A DNA stretch of 64,000 nucleotides from Allium sativum (GCA_030737875.1 CM060922.1:227213835-227277834), one strand, 5' to 3'. Shown: positions 1 through 11,728, numbered from the stretch's first letter. A program made the numbers and translations. Notes: generated by a model not told the origin, from the sequence alone.

Positions 1-42
1 ACTAGTTCATTTCGATAAAAATCTATTTTTATCTTTTCAAAT

Positions 43-246
43 ATGGAGTTTTTCATCCCAAATCTTCACAAATCATTTCTTATGATTTTACACAAATTAT
101 TACTATTTTTAATAATTTTATCAAGGCCCGTACAGTCGATTTCCATCAATGGCCATCGAACTGCACTTACAGCGACCTTTTTCAAATTTGATTTGGACAT
201 AATTCCAAATCCAACCGTTAGATTTCAAATTTCTAATATTCGTTAG
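43..246 (+). other. 67-codon small ORF inside L6 copy A
   Basis: An ATG-to-stop frame of 67 codons begins MEFF and has a hydrophobic N-terminal third with a signal-peptide look. Equivalent frames of the same length are open in copy B (26029-26232, minus) and copy C (53203-53406, plus). It lies antisense to the presumed LTR sense strand. Amino-acid changes between copies are frequent, which argues against selection. No known family is recognised; it may simply be a chance frame in a repeated sequence. Confidence 0.2.
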
Positions 247-1694
247 AAAGCTCTTTTCGATACGAACCCAACGGTTCCGGTTTTAGGAGGATCCGACGGT
301 CGGATCTCCCGCAATGTCCGTTTGAAATAAATGGTCGAAATTCGCGAACTGCCGCGGCGCGGCGCGTTCTATTCAGGCCATTATATTATATATATAATAT
401 ATATAATATATATTTCGTCGATTTCTATTTAAAACGAATTATATAAATAGTTTTAAAATCGTTTCAAAAGCTATTTCAACTTCCATTTCAATTCAAAGCA
501 AAATTGAATTCTTTTTTTTATAAATTCGTTTCAAAATTCATTTCTATTCAATTCAAATTTCAATTCAATTTGAATTCATTTCAATTTGCTTTCAATTCAA
601 TTTGAATTCGTTTTCAATTCATTTCGACATCGTTTTCAATTCAATTTATTTCGAAATCGTTTTCAATTCAATTCATTTTGAAATCGTCGATTTCGAAATC
701 ACTTTTCAATATTCATTTTTAGAATGAATAAAATCGATACAAATATCGTTCACGTCAAAATGACGTCAATCTAATCAACACGGCTTCATAAATTTCTATT
801 TTCAAATTTGCTTTATTTTTCAAATTGGAATGAGGCCCAATCAATTACCATATAATGTTAATTATATGGATTTTCTACAACACATGTATATATCAACAAC
901 GATGAATAATCAACCATCAACCAAAGTGCACTACACTGTATAAGCATCAAATATAGACATTTAACGCTTATAGCAGCTTGTCAATCAATCGATCGACATA
1001 TTTAATCAATCAGGATGAGTGAACTTCAAATTTCATCCTAACACCCGTGTGGGGTTTCAAACAATCAAACACATATTTTATTTGTGCAGTTAGGCGATGT
1101 GTAAAATTTATCGACCCAATCAACGTCATTCAAATAGGTGTACATAAACAAACCGTCTGGTTTGTAAATGAATATTTATTTATTCACATTCACGTTAAAA
1201 ATTATATTTTTAACGATAACACATTTTATTTTAACATATGAATTTCTATTCAGTTCATTCGTTAAATAAAATGCTATTTTTATTTTTCTAACTTATTTTA
1301 GAAAATTTCGGCGGCATAACGGCACGATACTAGAAACGGGACAAGGCCCAGCCTTATCCCCAGTCTAGTGAAGGCCCACGCCATTCACTCCTCAATCAAA
1401 TCAATTTCATCTCACCAAACAATTCAATTCAAACAAATAATTCAACTAATCTATGCAACCAAACAAACAAGTCCATGGTCTGTGGACGATTGTGTCGGGT
1501 GCTACTAAGCACCGTCTGCATCCTAGTATACATATATAATTAGAAAAGAAATTGAAAGGTGAGAAATTCTCACATATTGCTATCCTAGCTCCACGACACT
1601 TCTAATGCAGGAAATCTTCGCTGTTCTCGCCTTTTTGTCACCTTCGTTATCCGCTTTCACTACATATGTAAAAATCGAATTTTTACTTCGCTTT

Positions 1695-2014
1695 TCAATA
1701 TATAAAAATCACATTTTTAATTCGAAGTTCAATATATAAAAATTCTATTTTTCTATCGAAGTTCAATATATAAAAATTCTATTTTTCTATCGAAGTTCAA
1801 TATATAAAAATTCTATTTTTCTATCGAAGTTCAATATATAAAAATTCTATTTTTCTATCGAAGTTGTTCAATATATAAAAATTCTATTTTTCTATCGAAG
1901 TTCAATATATAAAAATTCTATTTTTCTATCGAAGTTCAATATATAAAAATTCTATTTTTCTATCGAAGTTCAATATATAAAAATTCTATTTTTCTATCGA
2001 AGTTCAATATATTT
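1695..2014. repeat. 34-bp tandem array in L6 copy A
   Basis: About nine tandem copies of a 34-bp unit starting TTCAATATATAAAAATTC. Most units are nearly identical; one junction has a 3-base insertion (near 1864). Each unit contains a short inverted repeat (AAAAAT...ATTTTT). The matching position in copy C holds a related 34-bp array with a different consensus, so the array has turned over independently in each copy. Confidence 0.85.
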
Positions 2015-2384
2015 TTTTTTTATATCGCTTCATGTATAAAATTATACTTTTATAATTAAAAATCATATCTTGATTAGATAACTATCACATTTTTACTTAG
2101 TTAAAATGTATCTTCCCTATATTCAAAAATCATACCTTTCTACTCACAAAGATATAACCTTTCTTCGATTCAAAGTATAATCTTTCTACCATTCAAAAAT
2201 CAAATCTTTAATGAAATAAAAATGATAACTTTATATGTATAAAAGCTATATATTAATTCACATAAAAACTATATTTTTCAAACAACATTATATGAATAAA
2301 ACTTTGATTTGATAAAGGCTTATATATATATATAAAAAAAACTCAGATTAAAATAAATAATAAAAAAAAACTTACTGTCAAATC

Positions 2385-2708
2385 TTCAGGGCGTTTGAGG
2401 GGGGGGGGGGAAGAAGCTCGTCGGAGCAGTGGGGGGGGCGGATGGTGGTTCGGGCTTGGGCGCGTTGGTGTGCGGTCAGGGGGCAACGTCGGGCTTGGCT
2501 GCGGTGGTGGGGGTGAGGGGTTCATCGTTGGGAGGGGTTTAAGAGAAGAGCTTCGGGAGGAGAGAGGGGGGTAGGGGAGGCGAGCCGCGGCAGTGGCCGC
2601 GCCTGCGGTGGTGCCGATGGTGGCGGCTAGGGCTCCGCCCTTCTCTTCTTCTTCTTTTTTTTTTTTATTAAATTACTGAATTGAAAATATCGGGGGGGGG
2701 GGGGGGGG
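2385..2708. repeat. GC/G-rich core and poly-G runs of L6 copy A
   Basis: An abrupt GC-rich island in AT-rich DNA, beginning with a run of about 12 G near 2400 and followed by an uninterrupted run of 17 G at 2692-2708. Copies B and C have the same kind of island and their own homopolymer (14 C at 24194-24207; 17 G at 56031-56047). Short frames across the island are low-complexity (Pro/Gly/Arg) and are not proposed as genes. Confidence 0.6.
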
Positions 2709-3635
2709 AGTTTGAAAAAAGGAAAGGAGAGAGAAAATATAATTTTTTTTTTTATTTTAAAATTCAGAAAGTTGACTTTTACATACGACCTCTAATCGAG
2801 ACCCACCGCCTGTCGTCCATAGCGTTTCACCCCCATTCCGAACTCAATGGGATATATACCGCAAGCTGATTCTATTGTTACAATCAGTTTCCTTTTGAAC
2901 TTACATTTAAATCGCTATATTGAATTTTAAACGTACATTTCAAATTACCGGGGTCGCATACTAACTAGAAAAATTCCAGAAAAATATTTTCTAGCTTCGT
3001 ATTGACGATACGGTCCTAACAAAACTAGTTTCGTCGAATTCTGAGACCGTCGGAAAAATGGCCAATTTCCAGTCGATTAAAATCAACTAAAACTGGTCAA
3101 ACGCGTTTTCCTTTGCCCCGCTCACATATTGATTCGAAAAATTATGAAATTTGGAATCTAGCAATAACTCGACATCACGGATCCAACAAAACTGGTTTTG
3201 TCGAAATCCGAGGTCATTTGCAAAATGTCCATTTTTAAGGGCCTGAATTCCATAGCGACTATTCAGAATTTTCAACTGGACATATCTCTCAATTTTTAAA
3301 GTGAAATCTCAGTTTCTTACATCCGTTAGAAAGATATTATCAATCAGATCCTAATGTTTTTGGTTTCACTAAAATCCGGATTGTTTTGCACCCGGTACAT
3401 TCAATTGAAGTTTGAAATCGAATTATCGAACTACCGCGCCATTTTCAATTCTATTTATAATTATATATAAATTTTTATATTCTAACGACGACGTATATAA
3501 TGTATACGTCGAATTTCTATTCAAAATAAATTTCTCGTCGATATTATTTAAAATATTCTATTTTAAATAATCAAAATTCGCTAAAATTGCCAAAATAAAA
3601 ATTTTAAACTGGCCCAGATTTTCCGGGTTGTTACA

Positions 3636-4570
3636 GATCAGGAGTATCATGTACACTTATTGGCGAACCTAGGACAAAAGGGTACGTGTTTAATAGAAGT
3701 GGGATTTCCATTAGTACCTATCTAAGTGAGGATTGTCATATGAGTCTCAATGTATTCACGACTCTAGAAGGTAATAATTGAATTTAGATGATGGTTGTTA
3801 TGTTTTTTATATGTTCTCACCTTCACTTTTGAGGTACACTATCACCTATAGTGCATGGAGAAGGAGATATGGAATGGGTCTAGGATAGGCTATGCAGATT
3901 ATTTGATCTTATAATTTTTGCTTACTTCTACTGTTGATTGCTTTGAGTAGCATTTATTCTTAGAGTAGCATATGCTTTCCCATTATTATGTGCTGACTCT
4001 TTGGTTCCAAGGATAAGTCATGTATGAGACTTAACCTATCTAGTTTCCACATTTTATAGTACAACTTTTGATAGATCTTATTGCTCACAATAAAATGTTA
4101 TCTGACCCAAGATTTTATGTCTCTTCTTACTATTTTAGGTGCTCTTCAGTATTGTCATGGATTGGTTGACATTGTCAGTGCGTAGACTAGATAACATGTC
4201 AGATTATAAGAGATACAAAGCCGAATACGAGCTTGGAGGAGCTATAGCATATACTTACTTGTATATACATATTTTATTTCCACTATGATTAGCATACTCT
4301 TAGAGATGTAGTGAGGATGACATATATTCAAATATTTGGATTTCATGTACATGACTCATTGACTTAATGATATTTGAGCTGCTTTATTGTTCTTTCATTA
4401 CTCACTGCATTTCCATATATATTTCTTATTATACTTTATCTATACACTGTTATATATGTGATAGGTTTGGTTTTAGTTATCACTCAAGATGGCCGACCCA
4501 TACCAAATTGGCATGCTTCATCATACTATTTTACTTGTTTACATGCAATTGGTATAGGGCGGTCATCACA
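3636..4570 (+). mobile_element. Tk1 5' LTR, 3' part
   Basis: This is the last 0.9 kb of the 5' LTR of Tekay-like element Tk1; the upstream part is displaced by L6 copy A. The first 250 bases align with 22318-22575 in the Tk1 3' LTR (shared GCGAACCTAGG, TTTCCATTAGT, AAGTGAGGATTG). It ends GGTCATCACA at 4570, directly before a primer-binding site, which fixes the boundary and the plus orientation. The end resembles that of the Tk2 LTR (GGTCGTCACA). Confidence 0.8.
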
Positions 4571-4572
4571 TT

Positions 4573-4584
4573 TGGTATTAGAGC
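4573..4584 (+). promoter_or_regulatory. Tk1 primer-binding site (tRNA-iMet)
   Basis: TGGTATTAGAGC lies two bases after the LTR end. The plant initiator-Met site is TGGTATCAGAGC, so there is one C-to-T change. It marks the start of the internal region of Tk1. Confidence 0.8.
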
Positions 4585-4744
4585 GTTGGTTATACTATTC
4601 AACCAAATATTTAGGATGTATACACATAAAATAGACATATAGTATAGGCCTTGAGTCTATACTATGCGTATATAGTAGTTCGCACTTGAATACCATTGTT
4701 GTTTTTCCTTAGTTGAGACCAACTATTCTTGTTATAGATTAAGA

Positions 4745-5697
4745 ATGAGTTGAGCCACTGGAAACACAAATAAGAACAATTCTACCTCAAAAGTGGAAGA
4801 CGAAAGTGGATAAAGTGTGGCTACTCCCTATTAATAGGCTATGTTTGATGTTATGATTGCTTTCATTCGTTGGACAAGCTAGTGCCACTCCGGGTATAGT
4901 TTTAGGTGATGGTGGTGTTCCTGTTCCAGCACCAGTAAATAGAATTTGCCAAGTTATGGAAGGATTTTTCTAATTTAGGTAGCTAGCCATTCAGTGGGTC
5001 TGAGTCTGCTATCGAGGTCTAAGAGTGGTTGGACACTTGTACTCGTATTTTTGGAGACTTGGGGATCGAGATGCTATGAAGAGGAAGCTAGCTTCTTGAC
5101 AACTTCAGAGTATATCCATGAGTTGGTAGAGCTCTATTATTCTTCCTACTTTCGACGATGAAATAACTTGAAATGACTTCAAGGGCAGATTTGAAGAGAA
5201 GTTTAGTTCTATGGTCCCAAATGTATCTTATATAAGAAATTTTCCAAACTTAAACAGAGATAAGACTATCTCGAAATATTTTATGAAATTTGAGGCTTTC
5301 TCTAAGTATGGACCTTCTTTGGTAGATACTCTACTTTGAAAGAATGAGATGTTCATTAATGGATTGGATCAGTATTTAGGAGAGAAGCTTATGGATCCTA
5401 TTAAGGTCCCATTTGAGAAATTAGTCAAGAAAGATCTTAGGTATGGGAGCGTATTCTCAAGGAAAGTTTCATATGAAGTTGTTGAGGTACCAAAGTCACT
5501 GTAGAACATTGGAGGTAATAAGAGGAAATGGAATGGAAAAAGGAAGCAGCAATACGGCAAAGGCCGGCCTAATAGGAGGAAATTTTTGAGTGATGTTGTA
5601 TTCTTTAGCTGCAACAAGAAAGGGAAATATTCTAACAAGTGTTCGGCTAAGAAAAGTGAGAAGAAGTGGTTTAATTATGACAAGATTTGATATCTGA
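4745..5697 (+). pseudogene. gag: Tk1 gag remnant
   Basis: The region in the usual place for gag starts with an ATG at 4745 that runs into a stop two codons later. From about 5190 to 5500 the plus strand, read across stops, gives a recognisable Ty3-gypsy Gag core (a KFEAFSKYGPSLVDT-like stretch, then NGLDQYLGEKL). Near 5590-5650 there is a broken zinc knuckle (CNKKGKYSNKC, with the His replaced). Gag would form the virus-like particle and bind RNA through the knuckle. Many stops and frameshifts make it non-functional. Confidence 0.75.
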
Positions 5698-5824
5698 ATT
5701 GAGATTGTTTGGCATTTGTAAAGGATAAACAAGTGGCAAAGGCTTATGCTTTAGGGATAGTTCCTACTTCTTCTAATGCATCTACTACTACGGAAAATGA
5801 AAAGAATATCGTGGTGCAAGGTAT

Positions 5825-6187
5825 GCCTTCTATCAGAGACTCTTATGTTAGAGTTTTATTACTGGATCTACATATTCTTTTATCAGTAGCGATTTAGTGT
5901 GTAGACTAGATTTGCACCTTGAGATGGTGTATGAGTCTATGATTGTGACTAACCTAGTAGGATGGTCTACCAGTCTATGTATGATTTATCATGGTCATGT
6001 TTTATTGAGTCAAGGATGCTTCTTTGTTTGCGATTGTTTTTTCTTGAATTTATTAGGTTTTGTGATTATCTTGGGTATGGGCTGGCTTAGGAAGTATATG
6101 ACTATTTTGGATTGCAAGAGGCTTAAGGTACGATCGAGAACATGGACGGGGAAGGTTTTTTTTAATATTTACCAGGGGACGGTGTAA
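5825..6187 (+). pseudogene. Tk1 protease remnant
   Basis: The aspartic protease region sits between Gag and reverse transcriptase. The active-site neighbourhood reads ITGSTYSFISSDLV, where the family has DSG at the catalytic position, so the catalytic Asp is lost. Downstream, an open frame from 5897 holds the GFVIILGMGWL block that corresponds to the GFDVILGMDWL signature of chromovirus proteases. A frame change separates the two parts. It would have processed the Gag-Pol polyprotein. Confidence 0.8.
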
Positions 6188-6237
6188 TAGTCAGCTATTT
6201 GTATTTGCTAGAGAGTCCATAGGAAGGGTTATCAACT

Positions 6238-7000
6238 GTGCCTATTATTTGTGAGTATGCAAATGTCCTTAAGAAAGTAGCTGGGCTGCTACCGCATCAT
6301 GAGATCGAGTTTAGGATTAGTTTGGAAGATGGAGCCAGATTTCTGATGTCGTTGAGATGGATGGTGCCGAGAAAGCAAAAGGGACTTGAGGTGCATGTTA
6401 TAGTCCTGTTGAGGAAAGGATTCACTTGGAGAAGCATATCCAAATGGGATGCACCAATTGTGTTTGCGACGAAGGTCGATGGCTTATTGAGACCATGTGT
6501 CGATTATCGTAAGCTGAATAAGGTGACTATGAAGAACAAGTATCCAATACTGAGGGTTGATGACTTGTTCGATCAACTCATGAGGCTAAGGTGTTTTTTT
6601 TAAATGGATTTGGCTACGGGATTTAACAAATTGATAGTGGCAAGTGATAGTGTGCCCAAGACCGATTATAGGACACCATTGGTTTCTGTGATTGATTGGT
6701 GATGCCGTTTGGATTGACTAATGAACTGACATGATTTATGGATCTTATGATTAGGGTATTCAGAGATCAGCCAAATATACTTGTACTATTATTTGTGGAA
6801 GATATTCTTATGTTCTCTAGGATGGAAGAGGAACACAAGGTTCACTTGTGGATTGTGCTTGATGTGTTGAGAAGACACAAGTTAAAGGCCAAATTTTCTA
6901 AGTGTCACTTCTGGAAGGAAGAAGTGTGGTTCTTAGGTTATATTCAAATAGAGGATAATAGTGGATCTTACGATGATAGTAGCAATCCAATATTGTATTC
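6238..7000 (+). pseudogene. Tk1 reverse transcriptase remnant
   Basis: The N-terminal RT block starts in an open frame at 6238 (CEYANVL, then HHEIEFRI) and includes [33 protein letters not shown] and [14 protein letters not shown]. After a frameshift near 6600 comes MDLATGFNKL and then a frame from 6738 with the catalytic-motif region LFVEDILMFS. The family has FIDDILVYS there, so the first catalytic Asp has become Glu. Motifs appear in the normal order, and stops and frame changes confirm decay. Confidence 0.85.
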
Positions 7001-7520
7001 GACTTAAGAATACTATGAGTATTAGAAGTTTTCTTAGTCTAGCTGGGTATTATAGGCGATTATCACGGATATCTCGAAGATTGCTGCACCACAGACTTAC
7101 TTGATGAAGAAGAATCATGATTTTGATTGGGATGCATGGAGCATGCATGATTTTGTGGTTCTAAAAGAAATATTGGCAAGTGCACTTGTATTGGTTATTC
7201 TTAGAGGGAATGAAGAGATAACAGCGTACAAGGATACTTACGGTATCGGTCTTGGTGCTATATTAATGTAGAGATTAAAGGTGATTCGATTGTCTTTTCT
7301 TTGAAGATATGGAGTCACTACTTGTTGGGATAAAGGTTTCATTGTTTATGGATCATAAGTCATTAAAGTACTTCTTCTCTCAAAAGGATCTTAACACTCG
7401 GCAAAAGAGATGGTTAGATTTCTGGCCTCATATGATTTTAGAGTTTTTCATACTCTAAGAAAGGGTAACAAATTGACAGATGTGTTAAATAGGATTCATG
7501 CTGGCCTTGAGCTATGTTCC
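7001..7520 (+). pseudogene. Tk1 RNase H remnant
   Basis: Following RT in the usual order, the plus strand carries SFLSLAGYYRRL (connection domain) and then the RNase H block MDHKSLKYFFSQKDLNTRQKR near 7348, ending in a KGNKLTDVLNR-like stretch. These match the DHKSLKYLF / RQRRW / ADALSR landmarks of gypsy RNase H. Several stop codons interrupt it (for example near 7268 and 7520). Confidence 0.75.
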
Positions 7521-7829
7521 TGAAGTGAAAGCAATTAGAGTATTTAGTTGGATTTGATTTCAGGTCTCGTTGTGAGTTGGAGTTTGATATGTTAGTAAGT
7601 TATCCATCTGACCTACTCTCATTGAAAGGTTTAGAACTAGCCAGAAGCAGGAGCTAAGATAGTAGAGATTTTGAGTACGATTTAAATAAGACCGATTTAG
7701 AGGATTTGAAATGATATGATATTGATCAAGATGGTTGGCTTTGCAAGGACGAGGGTTGTTTATTCCAGATGTTGATAGGCTTTGAGAGGATGTTTTAAGG
7801 GAAATCATCATTCTAGATTAACTATTCAT

Positions 7830-8562
7830 CCTAGTAGTAACAAGATGTATTGAGACATAAATAAGACTTAGTACTTGGAAGGTTTGAAGAGTGACGTGGG
7901 CATGTTTCTCTCGAAGTGTATGAACTGTTAGCTAGTGAAAGCTGAGTAGAAGAAGACAAGTCAGTTACTTCAACCATTGGAGACCCCAAAATGCAAATAG
8001 GAATATATTTCTATAAATTTTATTGATGGAATACCACGTACTAGGACAACCTATTATAGTATCCGGATGACAATGGATCACTAGACCAAAATCGTGAGAT
8101 TCATACCATTCAAGTCTACTAGGACGACATCGACGTTATAGGAAACAAATTGTTCGAATCCACGGTGTGCCAAAGGGTATAGTGAGTGATAAAATCCCAT
8201 TATTTACTAGCCAATTTTGGAAGTGTTTATACCACATGTTGGGCATCAATCTACATTTGAGTATGGCTTATCATCCTCAGACGGATGAATATACCAAGAG
8301 GGTGAATCTAATTTTGGAAGATCTCCTTGTAGCTTGTATCTTGGACTTTGGAGGATCTTGAGATGATCATCTCCATCTGGTAGAGTTTGCTTATAAAAAG
8401 AATTATCAAACGGTTATCCTCATGGCACCTTATGAGGAATTGTATGGAATACCCTGTAATGCACCCTCATGTTAGCGGGAGGCAGGAGAGGAGGCAATAC
8501 TTAGGCCTGAGATGATTGAGAGACTTCATAGAGGATAGAAATCATTCGTCAACAAATGAAAG
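7830..8562 (+). pseudogene. Tk1 integrase remnant (5' part, cut by Tk2)
   Basis: The zinc-binding region is very degraded. The catalytic core is clear from 8167: PKGIVSDKIPLFTSQFWKCL, then YHPQTDEYTKR and an ILEDLLVACILDFGGS block, followed by VEFAYKKNYQT and MAPYEELYG in shifted frames. These are landmarks of the chromovirus integrase, which would join element cDNA to the genome. The reading is cut at 8562-8567 by insertion of Tk2 and resumes at 19764, where the next residues of the same domain are found. Confidence 0.85.
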
Positions 8563-8567
8563 CCGCT
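8563..8567. repeat. Target-site duplication of Tk2 (left)
   Basis: CCGCT lies directly before the Tk2 5' LTR and is repeated at 19759-19763 directly after the 3' LTR. A 5-bp duplication is typical of Ty3-gypsy integration. Confidence 0.9.
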
Positions 8568-11543
8568 TGTAACAGCTCACATTTTACGTATCGAAAGATC
8601 GTGAAATATTTTATTTTATTCCCAGAGGGTTGGATCATTCTCATTTTTTGATATGTTGCTTATAGGGATATGAGACATGTCCATAATTTTTACCGATTTT
8701 ACTTGTGACCATTTTGCCCCTATTAGTTTTGTACAGGGCATAACTTTTGACTTAGATCGAATCAAAGGGTGAGACCTGTGTCATTTGAAAGGAATTGATG
8801 ATTGCATTTCTGTAGAGTGGTTACATTAAAGATTTGGCTTAGCAGTTTGGGAGGAATCGCTATTTTAAGTTTTTCAGTTGGCCGTTCAGGATTTTGAGCC
8901 ACATTGGGCTGATTTGAGAAGGCTAAAGTAGTGGGCTAATGGAAACTATGAATAGAGGGAGAGAGGTATGGGAAATATATAGTTTACTTCCCTATTCTCT
9001 CAATATGTGGCATTAAGCTCCTTCCTCTAACACCTTTCCACCATTAAAAATCAAAATTCAAGGAGGGAAATCATAGATCTACACCATTGAATTCTAGATC
9101 TACATCAATTAAGGCAAGGATTCATTGGATCAAGGGGTTTGGTGCGAGGTGATTGCTGTCCGGATTCTTATTTTTATCATTTTAGCTTGTTTTGGAGAAT
9201 CGATGAGTGGTTTGCATCTCTCACATGGATTCAATGAAAAGTATGAGTGTTTGATCATGTTTTTCATCATACTTAAGTGTTTTTTCCTTCGATCTATGCC
9301 ATATTAAGTCTTTTTTACATGAATCACCTTGTGATCTCATTTAGTAAGTTTAAATCATTGAGTCTATGTTATTCCATTTGATTATGCAAGTTAGATCTAC
9401 AATTTTGTTCTTATGACCATTCATTATGATTCTTGTGGTGATTTGCATGATTTGGATAAAACTATTGTTTTCATGTTCTTACAAGATTCATACTGTGTAG
9501 TTGATCATATTTGATGGATTGGAAAAGTTGATTTTCTCGAATCTACCATTTGGTGGAATTTTGGTGGAAATCGCAGTGGAAATTGTGAAATGCATATATT
9601 GGGTCGCGCGTAGCAGGGGTTGGTCGCACACCATGGTGGTTTTCTTGGAAAGCAAGACAGGAAAGAGTGGTCGGGTGAGCCAAAAGGGAGATCGGTCTAG
9701 GGAGATCGTTATAAGGAAATCGGTCCAGGAAGATCGGTTTAGGGAGATCGGTCCAGGGAGATCGGTCTAGGGAGATCGTTCTAGGGAGATCGGTCCAGGG
9801 AGATCATTCTAGGGAGATTGGTCTAAGGAGATCGGTAAAGGGAGATCATTCTAGGGAGATCGGTCCAGGGAGAATGATCTAGGGAGACCGTTCTAGGGAG
9901 ATCGGTCTAGGGAGATCGGTCCAAGGAGATCAGTCTAGGGAGATCGTTCTAGGGAGATTGGTCTAGGGAGATCGGTCCAAGGAGATCGATCTAGGGAGAT
10001 CGGTCCAAGGAGATAGTCCAGTGAGATCGGTCATGGGAGATCGGTCTAGGGAGATCGATCGAGGGAGATCGGTCCATGGAGATCGGTCCATGAAGATCGG
10101 TCCGGAAGGATCGGTCGGATGGGAGGATTGGTCGGACATGACTTCGAAGTGGACTCAAGTAGGAATATTCGAAGTGTTGAAGGTGTTCATTGATCGGTGT
10201 AGAACAACGAATGGTATGACAACTCAAAGTTGCTTGGTTCGATGGTGATGGTGGCTTCGACGAGAGTTCGAATGAGGACGTTCGAAGTGATGTGATTTGT
10301 TTTTTGTATACAACAAATGTGGAAATGAATCAAGTATGTATAGAGTTCATGTGAAAGAACTACTCAAGGATGTATTGAGATCATGTGAAGTAATGGTTTC
10401 TCTAAATTGTTCTGAGCTTATTGATAGTCGCAAGTGTAGATGACTAGAGATACAGATGGCTGAGAAATTATCGGTGTCGTAGGTTCTAGCGGACTCAAAG
10501 CGGGGGTACAATTGAAGACCAATTGTACGTCGAATGCCCTAGGCGTCGTGTATGGCCTAGACACGTGTTGTGTATAGCATGTGGGGTTTTTTGCTAGAAC
10601 TGGGACGTCTGTACGGTCCTTGACAATTGATAGCAAATTATTTGGCAAGTCATACGATTAACGATTGTTTCAAAGCAAGGTTGGCGGTGATAGCCAGAGT
10701 CAGTCATGGATGATTGGTTTTTCTATGTGTACCATCTCACATGGATTACCCAAAGTCGAGGAAGATGTTACTTGAGTGCTTGACTGATATTGGTTTAGGC
10801 CTCTAAGGAGAGTACTTGAGGGATACTAAACTCGATTAGGATTGTCTATGTGAGACTAATATAATCCGGATGCTATGAATGTTATTAATGATTGTTCTGA
10901 TTTCCATGGACGAATTGTTGTGACCTTGGATGTTATGGATTGTAAAGGCTATCACTGTCGGATGTGCGGAAGATGGGTGTGAGTTCATTTCTGGTGTTGG
11001 GTAGTGGTCGGTAAATCTACCCATTCTCATATACTTTATTGATGAGGTTTGTTAGCTATTTTATCTCTCACTAAGGCAATTATCTGACTCAAGGTTTTAT
11101 GTTTCCTCTTATTACCTTGGGTTGTTCATCCGTTGTTTGGATGGGCAGACTAGGTGATAGGTGACAGGTGATTTCTTAGTGAGGACGATGTAGCTGTTTG
11201 GAGGCAAGCAGGAGGTTGGCGTACTATCTTACTTACTATCTAGTATTTCTGTTTCTAATGTTTGCTATTTCTTTGAGTATTGCAGTGAGGCAAATTGTAC
11301 AAACATTATTGTTGTTATCCACGTGTATGGGAATTACTTTGTAGTTGTCATGAAAGCTTTAGTGTTTTCTGCTTCACTATCACTACTTATTGTATATGTT
11401 CTATTATATTTTATCCTTGCGCTGTGAGTTTACGACATGTTTAGTTTATGTATCATACCTTGATTATCGTCCATAACTGCCTGGCATACCTTTCAGCGCA
11501 TCATCCATCTAGTTTTGTGCGGGGCTTGTGGGCGGTCGTCACA
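8568..11543 (+). mobile_element. Tk2 5' LTR
   Basis: 2976 bp, TGTAACAG...GTCGTCACA. It aligns with 13833-15241 and 18251-19758. It contains a 14-bp minisatellite (9686-10120), and its last 0.9 kb is similar to the Tk1 LTR end. No functional ORF is claimed here. Confidence 0.92.
9686..10120. repeat. 14-bp GATC minisatellite, 5' LTR of Tk2
   Basis: About 31 tandem copies of a 14-bp unit, GGGAGATCGGTCTA, with variation at a few positions (GGTCTA, GTTCTA, GGTCCA). The array is inside the LTR and has a counterpart in the 3' LTR of different length. Frames reading through it give Arg/Ser/Gly-rich repeats and are not genes. Confidence 0.95.
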
Positions 11544-11545
11544 TT

Positions 11546-11557
11546 TGGTATCAGGCC
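11546..11557 (+). promoter_or_regulatory. Tk2 primer-binding site (tRNA-iMet)
   Basis: TGGTATCAGGCC starts two bases after the LTR end. Its first nine bases match the plant initiator-Met site TGGTATCAGAGC exactly. Confidence 0.85.
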
Positions 11558-11728
11558 TTTGGTTATCGATTTCGGCCAAAGTTTTAAGACATAATTACAT
11601 AAGAGAGACGTATTTGTGGATTTCAATTGGATGTATACTATATAATGATATACAGTATATTAGGGTTCAGATTTTATTCCTATTGTTATCTCATATATAG
11701 ACTAATCATTCTAGTTTTAAGATTTAGA

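Larger units (their letters stand above)
1..3635 (-). mobile_element. L6 long LTR, copy A (truncated by window edge)
   Basis: This stretch matches 53161-57093 in the same orientation and 23257-26284 in reverse complement, so it is one of three copies of a very long LTR. It ends with TTACA at 3635, equal to the TGTAACAACCC start seen on the other strand. The sense strand is taken as minus because TGTAAC-CCC is the usual start of plant Ty3-gypsy LTRs, and the far end of copy C reads GTCACA in that sense. The next bases are GATCA, and the undisrupted 3' LTR of Tk1 reads GATCATATGCC at the matching site (about 22318), so GATCA is the probable 5-bp target duplication; its left partner lies outside the window. 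Whether this is a solo LTR or part of a full element cannot be seen. Confidence 0.85.

Noticed and set aside
1000..1040. Possible hammerhead ribozyme (GGATGAG followed by paired arms) in L6
   Set aside because: The conserved catalytic core is absent.
3087..3275. 62-codon minus frame also open at 56544-56732
   Set aside because: It is open in A and C but broken in copy B, so it is not supported as a gene.
9686..10120. CRISPR-like repeat array
   Set aside because: Units are contiguous 14-mers without unique spacers, in a plant retrotransposon.
9501..10248. Arg/Ser/Gly-rich frames across the GATC repeat array on both strands
   Set aside because: They are translations of a 14-bp minisatellite inside an LTR.
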